The notes beneath the pieces are model-generated. The model was not told the origin of the DNA, made no database searches, and worked only from the letters and a program-made list of their open reading frames with translations. The position numbers and the translations under genes were made by a program. A DNA stretch of 64,000 nt, taken from assembly GCA_046295455.1 (NCBI GenBank), contig JBKBNI010000003.1:277452-341451 (forward strand), written 5' to 3'. Positions 17,093 through 26,548 of this stretch are shown here, piece after piece (position 1 is the stretch's first letter; every line of letters starts with the position of its first letter). The stretch comes from Thermaurantimonas sp046295455 (GTDB taxonomy: Bacteria; Bacteroidota; Bacteroidia; Flavobacteriales; Schleiferiaceae).

Positions 17093-20000
17093 CAGTTAGA
17101 AAATTGAGCTCATTCAACAGGAGTTGGTATTGAAGAAGGATGTTTAAATAATTGATTTCAGTGGAGACAGATTGAGACAAACTTTGCAGAAACTCAAAAA
17201 CACTAATACTTCCCTTTCTGAATTCAGAGTAGGCGGTGGATCTCATCTGCTGGCTAAAGGTCTTTTGAAATTCGCTGTATTCGCGAAGTTGATTCTGAAG
17301 ATCCAGGATGGATTCCATGAGGGTAAACAGGGTGTTTTGGAGTTCGTTTTTACGGTAGTCGGACAGTTCTTTTGCTTTTTGCCATTCATATCGGGACTGT
17401 TTGATGCGTGCAAGTGTAGCATGCGGGACCAGTGGGATCTGAATACCCATCATTATTCCTTGAAAGCCCCTGAATCCTTCCAGGCTTTGGTTGAAATAAC
17501 CTATTTGAAGATCCGGAAAAAAAGATTGCTTCTGAATCAGATAATTTGAGCGTGCAAGGGATTGTACCAGCTCTAAATTCTGCAGATGCGTGTAGGACAG
17601 TGCCAGGCTGTCGATCACAAAATGAAAAGAGACAACTGAATCAGAAGGCTCGAGTTCTATCTCTGCCGGCAATCCTATTAAGGATTTAAGCTCTCCGGAC
17701 AATCGGGCCATTTGTCCGGCAATGAGGTTGCTTCTCAGAGATACTTCTTTGAAACGGTTTTCTAAAAGCATAATATCCAGAGGTTTGAGAGAGCTGTTTG
17801 CTTTGAGGGCTTCAAGAGCCGGTCGCATGGATTGATATTGATAATCTTCCTGTTCATAGAGTTTTAGAGTCCACTTTGCAAACAACCATTGATACCAAAG
17901 TGCAGTGACCTGGCGTTTCAATGTCTTTTCAGCCAGCTGAAGACGGTTGTTTGAAAGGGTCAGAGCTATTTCAGCTCTTTTGTAGGAAGCGATTTGTCTC
18001 CCAATGGATTGAATGTTTTGGAGAATCTCAATGTTATAGTCGTTTCGTGCAAAGTTGATTTGACCATAGGTAATCATTGCAGAGGTGCTGCCGGGATCCA
18101 GGGCTATTGATTTTTCAAGCCGGGCAATGTCTATATCGGTACTAGACCCACGTACAAGGGGATTGTTTTTTAATCCCAGTTCAATGGCTTCTGCCAAAGA
18201 GATGGACCGGATGATCTTTTGTGCATGGCTCTCTGCCGGCTGAACGAGCAAAAGAGCAAGTATTGCAGGAGCCGCCAAGCTCATTTTTCTCCCTCCGTAT
18301 TTAAAAAGATAAAATGCAGATGGCAACACAAAAAGGGTGAGAAATGTGGCTGTGACCAGCCCTCCGATTACTACGGTTGCCAAAGGTCTTTGCACCTCTG
18401 CACCAGCAGAAGTGCTTACAGCCATGGGTAAAAATCCAAGTGAAGCGACTGTTCCTGTCATCAGCACAGGCCGCAAACGAGAGGCACAGGCCTCTATCAG
18501 AATTTTTTTTACATCATTATCAGTTGAGGGTTGTTTCATCCGATCGATGATTACAGCCAGGAGTACCACGCCGTTGAGTACCGCTACTCCAAATAAGGCT
18601 ATAAATCCGATAGCAGCTGATATGCTGAAGGGCATATCGCGGATTAATAATGAAAAAATACCCCCTATGGAAGCCATTGGCACAACTGAGAATACGAGCA
18701 CAGCGATATAAAGACTATTGAAGGCCAGATACAGCAATACAAATATGATAAACAATATAACCGGGAGCACTAAAGAGAGCCTGCTGATAGCACTTTGAAG
18801 GTTTTCGAACTGTCCTCCATAGTCCAGCATGACACCGGGTGGAAGGAGTATGTTTTCTCGCACCTTTTTGTCTATTTCACCAATGACCGAATTAATATCT
18901 CTTCCGCGGATATTGATTCCGACCTCAACCTTTCGCATCCCCCTTTCTCTGGAGATTTGTCGAATTCCGTCTACTTCTTTTGTGTAAACAAGGTTGCTGA
19001 GTGGGACAGATGATGAGTTGCCCTTCACCGGAATCAGATGCATGGGCAGATGACCTGCCGAAGGGCAATCCATTCGAACCACCACATCAAATTTTCTTTC
19101 GTTTTCGTAGAGCTGATTTACAGTAACTCCTGCCACCATGCTCTGAATAGCTGTATTGATTTGATTGATTTGAATATTGGTTGCAGCAGCCATTTGTCGA
19201 TTGATTTCAAACACACGGATCGGGAGTCCGGAGTTTTTTTCCAGTTTTACATCAGCTGCACCTTGGGTAGCGGAAGCGATTTTGTATATCTCAGCAGCTA
19301 TTTGATTCAATACTTCGCGATCCTCCCCCATGACTTTGATGGTGATATCGGACTTACTGCCCGAAAGCAACTCATTGAATCTAAGCTGAATTGGTTGGGA
19401 AAATTCCATTTGCACACCCGAAAGAGTTGTTTCCAAATGTCTTTTCATGGCTTCCACAAGGCCATCTTTCGACCGGGCAGATACCCAGTAATTCTTTGGC
19501 TTAAGGAGAATCATCACATCAGCCTCTTCGATTGCCATGGGATCAGTAGGTACTTCAGGTGCACCGATTTTGGATACTACGTGTTTAATTTCAGGAAATT
19601 TTTCCATCAGCAGTCTTTCAGCCGCAGTTGTGGTCTCAATCATTTTTTCGAGGGATGAACCTGGCTCAATAAGCATTTGCAGGGCCAGATCCCCTTCTTC
19701 GAGACTTGGAATAAATTCTGCCCCTCTGCGAAGAAGGACGGATACAGACACAGCAAACAAGATGACAACCGCTGAAATTACCAACTTTGTATTTCCAAGG
19801 ACTTTTGATAAGTACCGGATGTATAAATTTTCCAATCGTTGATGCAGGGTCGCCGATAGTGGAATCTGCCGGTCTGTGGGCTTTAACCAAAGTGCGCACA
19901 ACATGGGAACATAAGTAATCGATAAAATAAAAGAACCAATCAAGGCAAAAGATACTGTCAGCACCATAGGCTGAAACATTTTTCCTTCCACTCCTTCAAA

Positions 20001-21395
20001 AGACAATACAGGAAGCAAAACAAGAAGAATAATCAGCACGCCGAAAACCGCTTTACTGTATATGTCAGCTGTATGATTGGATAGATCTCTCCTGAAATTC
20101 TGTATTGAAGAGGGTTGTATGCCCGGCTTTCTTAGTTCGAAGAAGTGAATGACTCCCTCTGTAACAATGACAGCCCCATCTACAATAATGCCGAAATCAA
20201 TAGCCCCTAAAGACATCAGATTGGCAGAAACCCCAAAAAACCGCATAAGCCCAAATGCAAAAAGCATGGACAGAGGAATGATGCTGGATGTGATCACAGC
20301 TGCCTTAAAGCTCCCCAGAAACAGCACCAATACGACTATCACTATCAGTGCCCCTTCTGTCAGATTTTTTACTACTGTAAGAATCGTCCGGTTTATTAGA
20401 TCAGAGCGATCCAGGAAAGGTTCAATGCTTATTCCGGGGGGAAGCAGTTGCTGGATTTTTTCAATGCGCTCATGTATATTTTTCAGCACTTTTGAAGAGC
20501 TTTGATCTTTGAGCATCATAGTAATACCCCCTACCACCTCTCCTTTTCCATCCATAGTGGTGGCGCCATACCTCATGGCGTGTCCGGTGCGTACATTGGC
20601 CACATGTGACAGAAGGACCACCGAGGGGCCATTCATCGACAAGGGTATCCGTTGTAAATCCAATTCGCTGCGTGCCCTTCCGTCGCTTTTGAGATATACG
20701 GCGTTGTCGCCCGCGGTCACATATCCGCTTCCAGTACTGGCGTTATTTGAGCTTACGGCATTAATGAGATCATCTACACTGAGATTTAACTGGTGAAGCC
20801 TTTCAGGTTTGTAGGCAATCTCGTATTGTTTTACATATCCGCCAAGAGACGAAATATCGATGATACCTTCTACTCCAGACAAATACTTCTTCACAACCCA
20901 ATCGTGAATAGTGCGCAGGTCATACAGGGTATACTGATTGATGTAGGAGGGATCAACTTTGAGTACATATTGGTAAATTTCCCCCAATCCGGTAGTAATC
21001 GGAAGCATTTCAGGTTTGCCGTATTCTGCAGGAATTTCGTCCCCAAGTATATTCAGTTGTTCACTGACCAGTTGTCGGCATCTCAAGATATCAATGTTGT
21101 CTTTGAAAACAACAGTAATGACACTCAAGCCATAACGCGTGATGCTTCGCAACTCTAAAATACCCGGCAGATTGGCCAGTTTTCGCTCCACCGGGGCGGT
21201 CACAAAAAATTCAACTTCCTCAGCAGAAAGAGCCGGTGAAAACGTGACAATTTGCACCTGATTGTTAGTAATATCCGGGACGGCATCAAGAGGAAGCTGA
21301 ACCATCGACCACAGACCCCATACTATCAGGAGAATAACTCCAGATAAGACTAAAACAGGATTAAATACACAAAACTGAATGATTTTGCGGATCAT
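17082..21395 (-). CDS. CusA/CzcA-family heavy-metal RND pump fused to a TolC-like outer-membrane domain
   Basis: A 1437-residue fusion. Residues 1 to about 1035 are a full RND pump with 12 predicted membrane helices. AIDFGIIVDGAVIVTEG (near 398-414) matches the metal-RND motif DFGxxxDGA. The last 400 residues are an outer-membrane efflux protein (SLAEAIELGLKNNP, then coiled-coil repeats). Between them is KMSLAAPAILALLLVQPAE, ending SHAQ, which looks like a signal peptide. An ATG at 18284 preceded by GGAGGG could start a separate channel protein. The fused form is known in Bacteroidota. The complex would export metal cations such as copper, zinc or cobalt; which metal is unknown. Confidence 0.93.
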   Translation of the reverse strand: MIRKIIQFCVFNPVLVLSGVILLIVWGLWSMVQLPLDAVPDITNNQVQIVTFSPALSAEEVEFFVTAPVERKLANLPGILELRSITRYGLSVITVVFKDNIDILRCRQLVSEQLNILGDEIPAEYGKPEMLPITTGLGEIYQYVLKVDPSYINQYTLYDLRTIHDWVVKKYLSGVEGIIDISSLGGYVKQYEIAYKPERLHQLNLSVDDLINAVSSNNASTGSGYVTAGDNAVYLKSDGRARSELDLQRIPLSMNGPSVVLLSHVANVRTGHAMRYGATTMDGKGEVVGGITMMLKDQSSSKVLKNIHERIEKIQQLLPPGISIEPFLDRSDLINRTILTVVKNLTEGALIVIVVLVLFLGSFKAAVITSSIIPLSMLFAFGLMRFFGVSANLMSLGAIDFGIIVDGAVIVTEGVIHFFELRKPGIQPSSIQNFRRDLSNHTADIYSKAVFGVLIILLVLLPVLSFEGVEGKMFQPMVLTVSFALIGSFILSITYVPMLCALWLKPTDRQIPLSATLHQRLENLYIRYLSKVLGNTKLVISAVVILFAVSVSVLLRRGAEFIPSLEEGDLALQMLIEPGSSLEKMIETTTAAERLLMEKFPEIKHVVSKIGAPEVPTDPMAIEEADVMILLKPKNYWVSARSKDGLVEAMKRHLETTLSGVQMEFSQPIQLRFNELLSGSKSDITIKVMGEDREVLNQIAAEIYKIASATQGAADVKLEKNSGLPIRVFEINRQMAAATNIQINQINTAIQSMVAGVTVNQLYENERKFDVVVRMDCPSAGHLPMHLIPVKGNSSSVPLSNLVYTKEVDGIRQISRERGMRKVEVGINIRGRDINSVIGEIDKKVRENILLPPGVMLDYGGQFENLQSAISRLSLVLPVILFIIFVLLYLAFNSLYIAVLVFSVVPMASIGGIFSLLIRDMPFSISAAIGFIALFGVAVLNGVVLLAVIIDRMKQPSTDNDVKKILIEACASRLRPVLMTGTVASLGFLPMAVSTSAGAEVQRPLATVVIGGLVTATFLTLFVLPSAFYLFKYGGRKMSLAAPAILALLLVQPAESHAQKIIRSISLAEAIELGLKNNPLVRGSSTDIDIARLEKSIALDPGSTSAMITYGQINFARNDYNIEILQNIQSIGRQIASYKRAEIALTLSNNRLQLAEKTLKRQVTALWYQWLFAKWTLKLYEQEDYQYQSMRPALEALKANSSLKPLDIMLLENRFKEVSLRSNLIAGQMARLSGELKSLIGLPAEIELEPSDSVVSFHFVIDSLALSYTHLQNLELVQSLARSNYLIQKQSFFPDLQIGYFNQSLEGFRGFQGIMMGIQIPLVPHATLARIKQSRYEWQKAKELSDYRKNELQNTLFTLMESILDLQNQLREYSEFQKTFSQQMRSTAYSEFRKGSISVFEFLQSLSQSVSTEINYLNILLQYQLLLNELNFLTDEK

Positions 21396-21423
21396 CTGAC
21401 AAAAAGAGGTGAAAAATTAGGTT

Positions 21424-21861
21424 TTAAATTATTTGGCCAGGGAATAAAATCAATACTGGTGGGCCGCGGAAGAGATAGGATTCAATCGGAGAACTAATCC
21501 TGATATTTTCACTGTATGGCAAATAGCTCGCTGAAGATTTATAGAAATAAAGAAACTCCATAGAATGAATGTGGGGATCCATGATCCCTGAAAACTCGGA
21601 AGCAAGTCGATCCGAACTACCACTACATTCGAATTGATCTAAGTGATTTTCTCCGATATCGTGCGAAAAAATGTGAATTAAAAAGGTGTATAAATCGTTG
21701 GCATCCTTTTCTGTATAAGCATCTAGTAATTTGATTTCCTTACTTCTTAACTCTGGGGTGTGAGTATGTGGAATGATCGAGTGCAGGTGAATGACCAGCA
21801 TTGAAATCCATAGAAGTATATTTCGCACAGCAATCACGAAAACAAAAATAAGGTATAACAA
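21424..21861 (-). CDS. small His-containing exported protein of the metal efflux operon
   Basis: Up to 145 residues from a TTG at 21861; GTG starts at 21837 or 21828 are equally plausible and would leave more room for the divergent tadA. A hydrophobic N-terminal segment is followed by HLHSIIPHTH, a histidine cluster typical of small proteins found just upstream of CusA-type pumps in Bacteroidota. Histidines and acidic residues continue (HIFSHDIGENHLDQ). I infer a periplasmic metal-binding role; no named domain was recognised. The CusA gene starts 28 bp downstream. Confidence 0.6.
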   Translation of the reverse strand: MLYLIFVFVIAVRNILLWISMLVIHLHSIIPHTHTPELRSKEIKLLDAYTEKDANDLYTFLIHIFSHDIGENHLDQFECSGSSDRLASEFSGIMDPHIHSMEFLYFYKSSASYLPYSENIRISSPIESYLFRGPPVLILFPGQII

Positions 21862-21868
21862 GACATAT

Positions 21869-22312
21869 ATGTTAGGACATGAATATTTTATGAGAATGGC
21901 TCTGAAAGAAGCAGAGACAGCCTACAAAAAAGGTGAGATACCGGTAGGTGCAGTCATTGAGAGTCAAGGTGTGGTGATCGCCAGAGGTCATAATCAGACC
22001 GAAACCCTCGATGATGTTACCGCTCATGCCGAGATGATCGCCGTCACCTCCGCATCCGAAACCATCGGGAGCAAATATTTGAGAAACTGCACATTGTACG
22101 TAACTCTTGAACCCTGCGTGATGTGTGCGGGTGCTCTGTATTGGGCGCAGATAGGAGGTATCGTGTACGGCGCACCGGATCCCAAGAGGGGGTTTTCATT
22201 GAAGGGACAGCTGCTACATCCAAAGACGAAAATAGTCTCCGGCATTTTACAAATTGAATCAGAGGCACTTTTAAAGGACTTTTTTATCAAAATGAGAAAT
22301 GGACAGATTTAG
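21869..22312 (+). CDS. tadA: tRNA adenosine(34) deaminase
   Basis: 147 residues from the ATG at 21869. The cytidine-deaminase-fold zinc motifs are complete: HAEMIA (His ligand and catalytic Glu) and PCVMCAGAL (two Cys ligands). The enzyme converts A34 of tRNA-Arg(ACG) to inosine. An upstream in-frame extension to 21791 overlaps the divergent gene and lacks family similarity. It is divergent from the metal operon with only a few bp between. Confidence 0.95.
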   Translation: MLGHEYFMRMALKEAETAYKKGEIPVGAVIESQGVVIARGHNQTETLDDVTAHAEMIAVTSASETIGSKYLRNCTLYVTLEPCVMCAGALYWAQIGGIVYGAPDPKRGFSLKGQLLHPKTKIVSGILQIESEALLKDFFIKMRNGQI

Positions 22313-22466
22313 CATTAAATTTCCAATTTAGAAATAAATTCCAAAATGTAGAATTTTACTTTTTTTAGAAATTTATAAAAGCCTTGAAATAGAGTAGTTT
22401 ACAAGTTTTGTGGTTCGTTGGCATTTGTCTTGGCTAATAAAGATTAAAATCTTAAAACCTAATAAA

Positions 22467-22937
22467 ATGAAAACGAACACATCTAACAGCGTAAAATGGC
22501 TAAGAGGCGCTTTCTTGATTTTGACCCTTCTTTCTTTACTGGAATTGGCAGGAGCCCCATTCATCGGATTAAATATCTTGTGGGGTTATAGCTTCTGGAT
22601 AGTTACCGCTATTATTATCCTGACTTATTCCCTCTTAGGAAGGCCTTATTTTCGAATGGATACAACGAGCGATATTCTTGAGTTTGAAAATGGATTTTCC
22701 ATGTTTGATCTGCTGGATAAGTATCTGATTGTGCGTAAAGACAAAGTTTATAATTTGTCTGTAGAAGAGCGTATGTTTCGCAGGGTCCTTGTTGTACAAT
22801 ACGAAGAGCACGGAGAGCTATTAGAAATAACCTTTGAAATAAGCTTTTTATCTGAGAGCCAAGTGGCTGATATAAAAAATGACATTCAACGTATCAAAGG
22901 CAATAATGTGTTGACGAATCTAAAATCAGTCGCGTAG
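22467..22937 (+). CDS. small two-helix membrane protein, unknown function
   Basis: 156 residues from the ATG at 22467 (a start at 22410 is possible but the ATG follows an AT-rich leader). Two hydrophobic segments lie near residues 14-32 and 39-58. A cytoplasmic-looking C-terminal domain with mixed charge follows. I do not recognise the family. It sits between tadA and the bacilliredoxin gene on the same strand. The region 22313-22466 before it is AT-rich with no other gene. Confidence 0.65.
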   Translation: MKTNTSNSVKWLRGAFLILTLLSLLELAGAPFIGLNILWGYSFWIVTAIIILTYSLLGRPYFRMDTTSDILEFENGFSMFDLLDKYLIVRKDKVYNLSVEERMFRRVLVVQYEEHGELLEITFEISFLSESQVADIKNDIQRIKGNNVLTNLKSVA

Positions 22938-22985
22938 GTGGCTTTTATCTGTCCCAAATGTCATATATTTGTCAAAAAATAGACA

Positions 22986-23399
22986 ATGTATCCGGAAGAA
23001 CTCATTTCACCAATGCGGTTGGATCTAGTACAAGCAGGATTTACAGAGACCCGCACACCCGAAGAAGTAGAAAAGTACATCAAAGAAACCCCGGGTACCG
23101 TACTAGTGGTCATCAATTCCGTATGCGGATGTGCTGCTGCTAATGCAAGGCCAGCTGTAAAATTGGCTGTCAAGCATTCTAAAACTCCAGATCATCTTAT
23201 CACTGTATTTGCTGGAAATGATGTTGAGGCCGTCAGTAAAGCACGTGAATATATGAAACCTTTTCCTCCATCATCACCTTCTATTGCCTTGTTTAAGGAC
23301 GGATTGTTGGTTCATATGATTGAGCGCCATCACATTGAAGGCAGGCCTGCAGACGTAATTGCACGGAATCTCACCGCTGCATTTGATCAATTCTGCTAA
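22986..23399 (+). CDS. bacilliredoxin, BrxA/BrxB (YphP/YqiW) family
   Basis: A 137-residue thioredoxin-fold protein. MYPEELISPMRLDL at the start and the CGC active site (Cys47, Cys49, in NSVCGCAAANARPA) define the DUF1094/BrxA-BrxB family. In Firmicutes these proteins remove bacillithiol from protein cysteines. Bacillithiol or a related thiol is inferred for this organism, not shown here. A short gap of 48 bp separates it from the membrane-protein gene. Confidence 0.92.
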   Translation: MYPEELISPMRLDLVQAGFTETRTPEEVEKYIKETPGTVLVVINSVCGCAAANARPAVKLAVKHSKTPDHLITVFAGNDVEAVSKAREYMKPFPPSSPSIALFKDGLLVHMIERHHIEGRPADVIARNLTAAFDQFC

Positions 23400-23439
23400 T
23401 ATAAGAGATTTCCCGTTCAAGTGGGAGTCAAGGTTGTAG

Positions 23440-23511
23440 TGGCCCCACCAGGAATCGAACCTGGATTTAAAGTTTAGGAAACTTCCGTTCTATCCGTTGA
23501 ACTATGGGGCC
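23440..23511 (-). tRNA. tRNA-Arg (CCT)
   Basis: A 72-nt cloverleaf on the minus strand. Acceptor GGCCCCA pairs with TGGGGCC, the anticodon loop TTCCTAA gives anticodon CCT, and the T arm is CCAGGTTCGATTCCTGG. The discriminator is A and CCA is not encoded. A perfect -7 element TACCTTTG lies 12 bp upstream of the 5' end (23524-23531). Confidence 0.96.
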
Positions 23512-23523
23512 AAATTTTCGGTA

Positions 23524-23531
23524 CAAAGGTA
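23524..23531 (-). promoter_or_regulatory. tRNA-Arg -7 promoter element
   Basis: The minus strand reads TACCTTTG, a perfect TAnnTTTG match, 12 bp before the tRNA. No clear -33 at standard spacing. Confidence 0.5.
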
Positions 23532-23664
23532 TTTCAGATCCTCCAAAAATTTACCTCGGATTCATGCGATCAAAGGGTGCTGTAACGGGCTAAATACTTC
23601 TTATCATTAGAGCTCGACCTTTACATTTAAACCTCTCTTGAAATAAGATGCATATCCGTGATTA

Positions 23665-24717
23665 TCAAAGAGATCTCCCTTCCGTAAATCTTTCCCATTT
23701 CTCCAAAAGTACAGCCATGTCCTCAGGTAGATCGGAGTCAAAGGTCATGCGCTCTCCGCTTGCCGGATGGTCGAAGGCCAAAGTCTTGGCATGCAACGCG
23801 TGGCGTGGGCACGCAGTCACACAGTTGTGTATAAATTGAGTGTACTTCTGATGGGCAGCGCCTTTTAGAATTTTATCTCCGCCATATTCCCAATCGTTAA
23901 ACAGAGGATGTCCGATATGCTTCATGTGAACCCTTATCTGATGGGTGCGACCTGTTTCGAGCCGGCATTCCACGTATGTAACATATCCGAATCGACGCAG
24001 CACTTTATAATGGGTCACAGCGTGTTTTCCATACTTGCTCTCCGGCGGAAACACGTCCATTACCTTTCTGTCTTTTAGATTGCGGCCTACATTGCCAACG
24101 ATGGTACCTTCATCATCAGTAAGATCTCCCCACACTACTGCGTGGTACGTCCGACTGGTAGTGCGCTCAAAAAATTGGCGAGCAAGGTGCATCATCGAAA
24201 ATTCATTCAGAGCTACCACCATGATGCCGGACGTATTCTTATCGAGTCTATGGACTAATCCGGGCCGAATAGGGTCGTTTGTTCCTAGGGGTAAATTCGA
24301 GTTGACATAATATAGCAGACCATTGACGAGTGTCCCTGAGTGGTTTCCTACTCCTGGATGTACTACTAGACCGGGTTGTTTGTTCAATACGATGAGATGA
24401 TCATCTTTGTACAGTATTTTTAATGGAATGTTTTCCGGAATCAGTTCGGTTTCACGTGGGGGATGAGGAAGAACGACCGAGACAATATCACCAGCTTTTA
24501 CCTTGTAATTTGACTTTACCGGTTTACCGTTGACCAATATGTTACCTGCATCTGCCGCCTGTTGAATCTTGGTACGAGATGAGTGCTCAATAAAATTGTG
24601 CAGAAATTTATCGACCCTGTAAGGTTTCTGTCCTGGAGCAGCTACAAATCGATGGTGCTCAAAGAGTTCTTCAGATACATCTTCTTCATTGTGTGACAGT
24701 TCTTCTTTGCCACGCAT
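23665..24717 (-). CDS. rluD: RluD-type 23S rRNA pseudouridine synthase
   Basis: 350 residues: an S4-like RNA-binding domain (about residues 35-95), then the RluA-family catalytic domain with HRLDKNTSGIMVVAL, whose Asp is the nucleophile. GRTHQIRVHMKHIGHP completes the signature. It modifies helix 69 uridines of 23S rRNA in typical RluD. It is the last gene of a minus-strand run PASTA protein - T9SS cargo - rluD, 4 bp after the T9SS gene. Confidence 0.93.
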   Translation of the reverse strand: MRGKEELSHNEEDVSEELFEHHRFVAAPGQKPYRVDKFLHNFIEHSSRTKIQQAADAGNILVNGKPVKSNYKVKAGDIVSVVLPHPPRETELIPENIPLKILYKDDHLIVLNKQPGLVVHPGVGNHSGTLVNGLLYYVNSNLPLGTNDPIRPGLVHRLDKNTSGIMVVALNEFSMMHLARQFFERTTSRTYHAVVWGDLTDDEGTIVGNVGRNLKDRKVMDVFPPESKYGKHAVTHYKVLRRFGYVTYVECRLETGRTHQIRVHMKHIGHPLFNDWEYGGDKILKGAAHQKYTQFIHNCVTACPRHALHAKTLAFDHPASGERMTFDSDLPEDMAVLLEKWERFTEGRSL

Positions 24718-24721
24718 AGAA

Positions 24722-26548
24722 TTATCGGGCTTTTAATACTTTCATGGTTACAGGAGACTTCTGATGCGATCCATATAATTGCAGCAGGTAGAATCCCGAG
24801 GGCAAATGACCGAGGGGTATTGCGGTGCGGCTCTCCGTAAGGAAGGCTGAATGCAGCACCTGGCCTGAAAAAGATACCACCTGCACACTTGTGTAGTTCA
24901 GAACTTTTTGCTCCACATACAGGACATCGCAGATAGGGTTTGGATAAATTTGTGGAATAACTTCCGATTCCGAATGTATTTGTTCAATTGATAGATTCAG
25001 TGGCTGGTATCGGAAGTAAGGACGAAGCATAAGACTGCCCTCGAAGATACTCTGGAACCAATTGGCACCATCACCAAAGACCAAAAGATGCCTCTGTGGT
25101 GAATGAAGGTCAAAGCCGATATTCAAAGGTTGAATCGTTCTCTGTTTTACTCCGATGAACACAGGTGTATTGATAAACATTGGTTCGCCCAGCGGATACT
25201 CTACAAAAGTCTGATAAACAGGAGGGTAGAATGGCTTGAGCCAGTCGGGCGACTCATATAGCTTAGCTCCCGGAACTCCTTGGTTGTTTTGATACACTAC
25301 GATTTTAAAATCGTTTTCAGCAGCATCTACCCCAGCGTATACAAAATTGAGGTACAATCCGACCAAGGTATCGGGTGTAAGTGGAGTAAAATTTACCAAC
25401 GTAATGGCACCGGCCTGGTCAATAATTCCAAAAGCACGCTCAGCACTTCCATCGTCGTATGAGTAATAGTTCCGGAACTCTTGATTGTGTCGGACAGTAT
25501 CATTTTGAAGAATACCGGCGTTGGCACCCGCAAAAAAACTCTCTACCAAGATTGAAAACTCATTTGTCGGGCTCATGGGCACTGTGATAGGACTTACAAA
25601 AGGCTGAACAAAAGCAATTTCAGTATTGTATGGATGGGCGTCGTCAAGCGATGGATTTCCGTTTCCGGAGGCGATAAGAGTATTGTTGTAAAAAGCTCTG
25701 TATTGAGCCAAAACGAGATTTTGTGTGCCTGGCTGACCATTTTTTCTGTACCGATGCGTGACCTCGTTGCGAATCAGATTGTTGCTATATACCCACCAGG
25801 GTATTGCTGAAAAATTACCGTTGAGAATATCCGGGTGAGCTCTCGTAAAAGAGGGGTCAGATATTAAGGTATCGTTTTCGGTTCGATTGGCATCAAGTCG
25901 GACATAATCCAGATGCCATTCGTCGAAAGCTCCGGATGGAGCACCATAACTGATAAAGCGGAATCGAAATCCTTTTTGCAGAAATTTATTTTGATCGATC
26001 GGCAAGATGACTTGCCGGAATGGTTGGGGCATATTTCCTGAACCTGTGGTACCCCACACCCAATGCCATGAACTATCGGATGGGCTCCAGAAGTAAAGTG
26101 TCAGGCTGTCGTTTGTTTCAGGAGGTTCGCCGTATCCACCGGGCTGATAGTAAAATGAAATGAATACGTTGGTTCTGTTGAGCAGATTAATAAATCTGGA
26201 CGTGAGAATGTCACACGTATCGGTAGCCATCTTGTTGGGATGGTAAGGTTTGCCATGTTCATCTAATCCATCGAAGGTCGCTACCCCAATGGTAATCATA
26301 CCTGCACCTTTCTTAGGATTAACCATCACCTTGTGATCTGCCCAAAACGAAGGCTCAGGAAAAACAGATGAATACGAGAAATCGTCTATTATCGGCAGTT
26401 CGATAGTATCGAGCTGCGAAGTTTTAAAAGACGGTTTATCCAAAGGTATTTTGGTTGGGACGGCAAGTTGCTCCCTCATTTGGGCTTGCGAAAGCAGACC
26501 GGTAAGCGACGCGAAATACACTAAAAGTCTGACTGTTCTATTCTTCAT
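24722..26548 (-). CDS. secreted protein with type IX secretion sorting domain
   Basis: About 608 residues from the ATG at 26548 (GTG two codons upstream). It has an N-terminal signal peptide (RLLVYFASLTGLLSQAQ). The C-terminal 75 residues are a type A sorting domain: IYPNPICDVLYV, then VVSFSGQVL, LPSGFYLLQL and a basic end (KVLKAR). The long middle is beta-rich with no recognised catalytic domain. It should be exported and anchored by the T9SS. It overlaps the PASTA gene stop by 11 bp and is followed by rluD. Confidence 0.85.
   Translation of the reverse strand: MKNRTVRLLVYFASLTGLLSQAQMREQLAVPTKIPLDKPSFKTSQLDTIELPIIDDFSYSSVFPEPSFWADHKVMVNPKKGAGMITIGVATFDGLDEHGKPYHPNKMATDTCDILTSRFINLLNRTNVFISFYYQPGGYGEPPETNDSLTLYFWSPSDSSWHWVWGTTGSGNMPQPFRQVILPIDQNKFLQKGFRFRFISYGAPSGAFDEWHLDYVRLDANRTENDTLISDPSFTRAHPDILNGNFSAIPWWVYSNNLIRNEVTHRYRKNGQPGTQNLVLAQYRAFYNNTLIASGNGNPSLDDAHPYNTEIAFVQPFVSPITVPMSPTNEFSILVESFFAGANAGILQNDTVRHNQEFRNYYSYDDGSAERAFGIIDQAGAITLVNFTPLTPDTLVGLYLNFVYAGVDAAENDFKIVVYQNNQGVPGAKLYESPDWLKPFYPPVYQTFVEYPLGEPMFINTPVFIGVKQRTIQPLNIGFDLHSPQRHLLVFGDGANWFQSIFEGSLMLRPYFRYQPLNLSIEQIHSESEVIPQIYPNPICDVLYVEQKVLNYTSVQVVSFSGQVLHSAFLTESRTAIPLGHLPSGFYLLQLYGSHQKSPVTMKVLKAR

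Noticed and set aside
19038..19658. 206-residue reading frame antisense to the CusA gene
   Set aside because: It lies wholly inside the strongly coding CusA frame, has no recognisable domain and is a shadow of it.
24448..24463. Second parS-like site (GGTTTCACGTGGGGGA)
   Set aside because: Only one arm matches (12 of 16) and it lies in the rluD coding region; the palindrome is broken.
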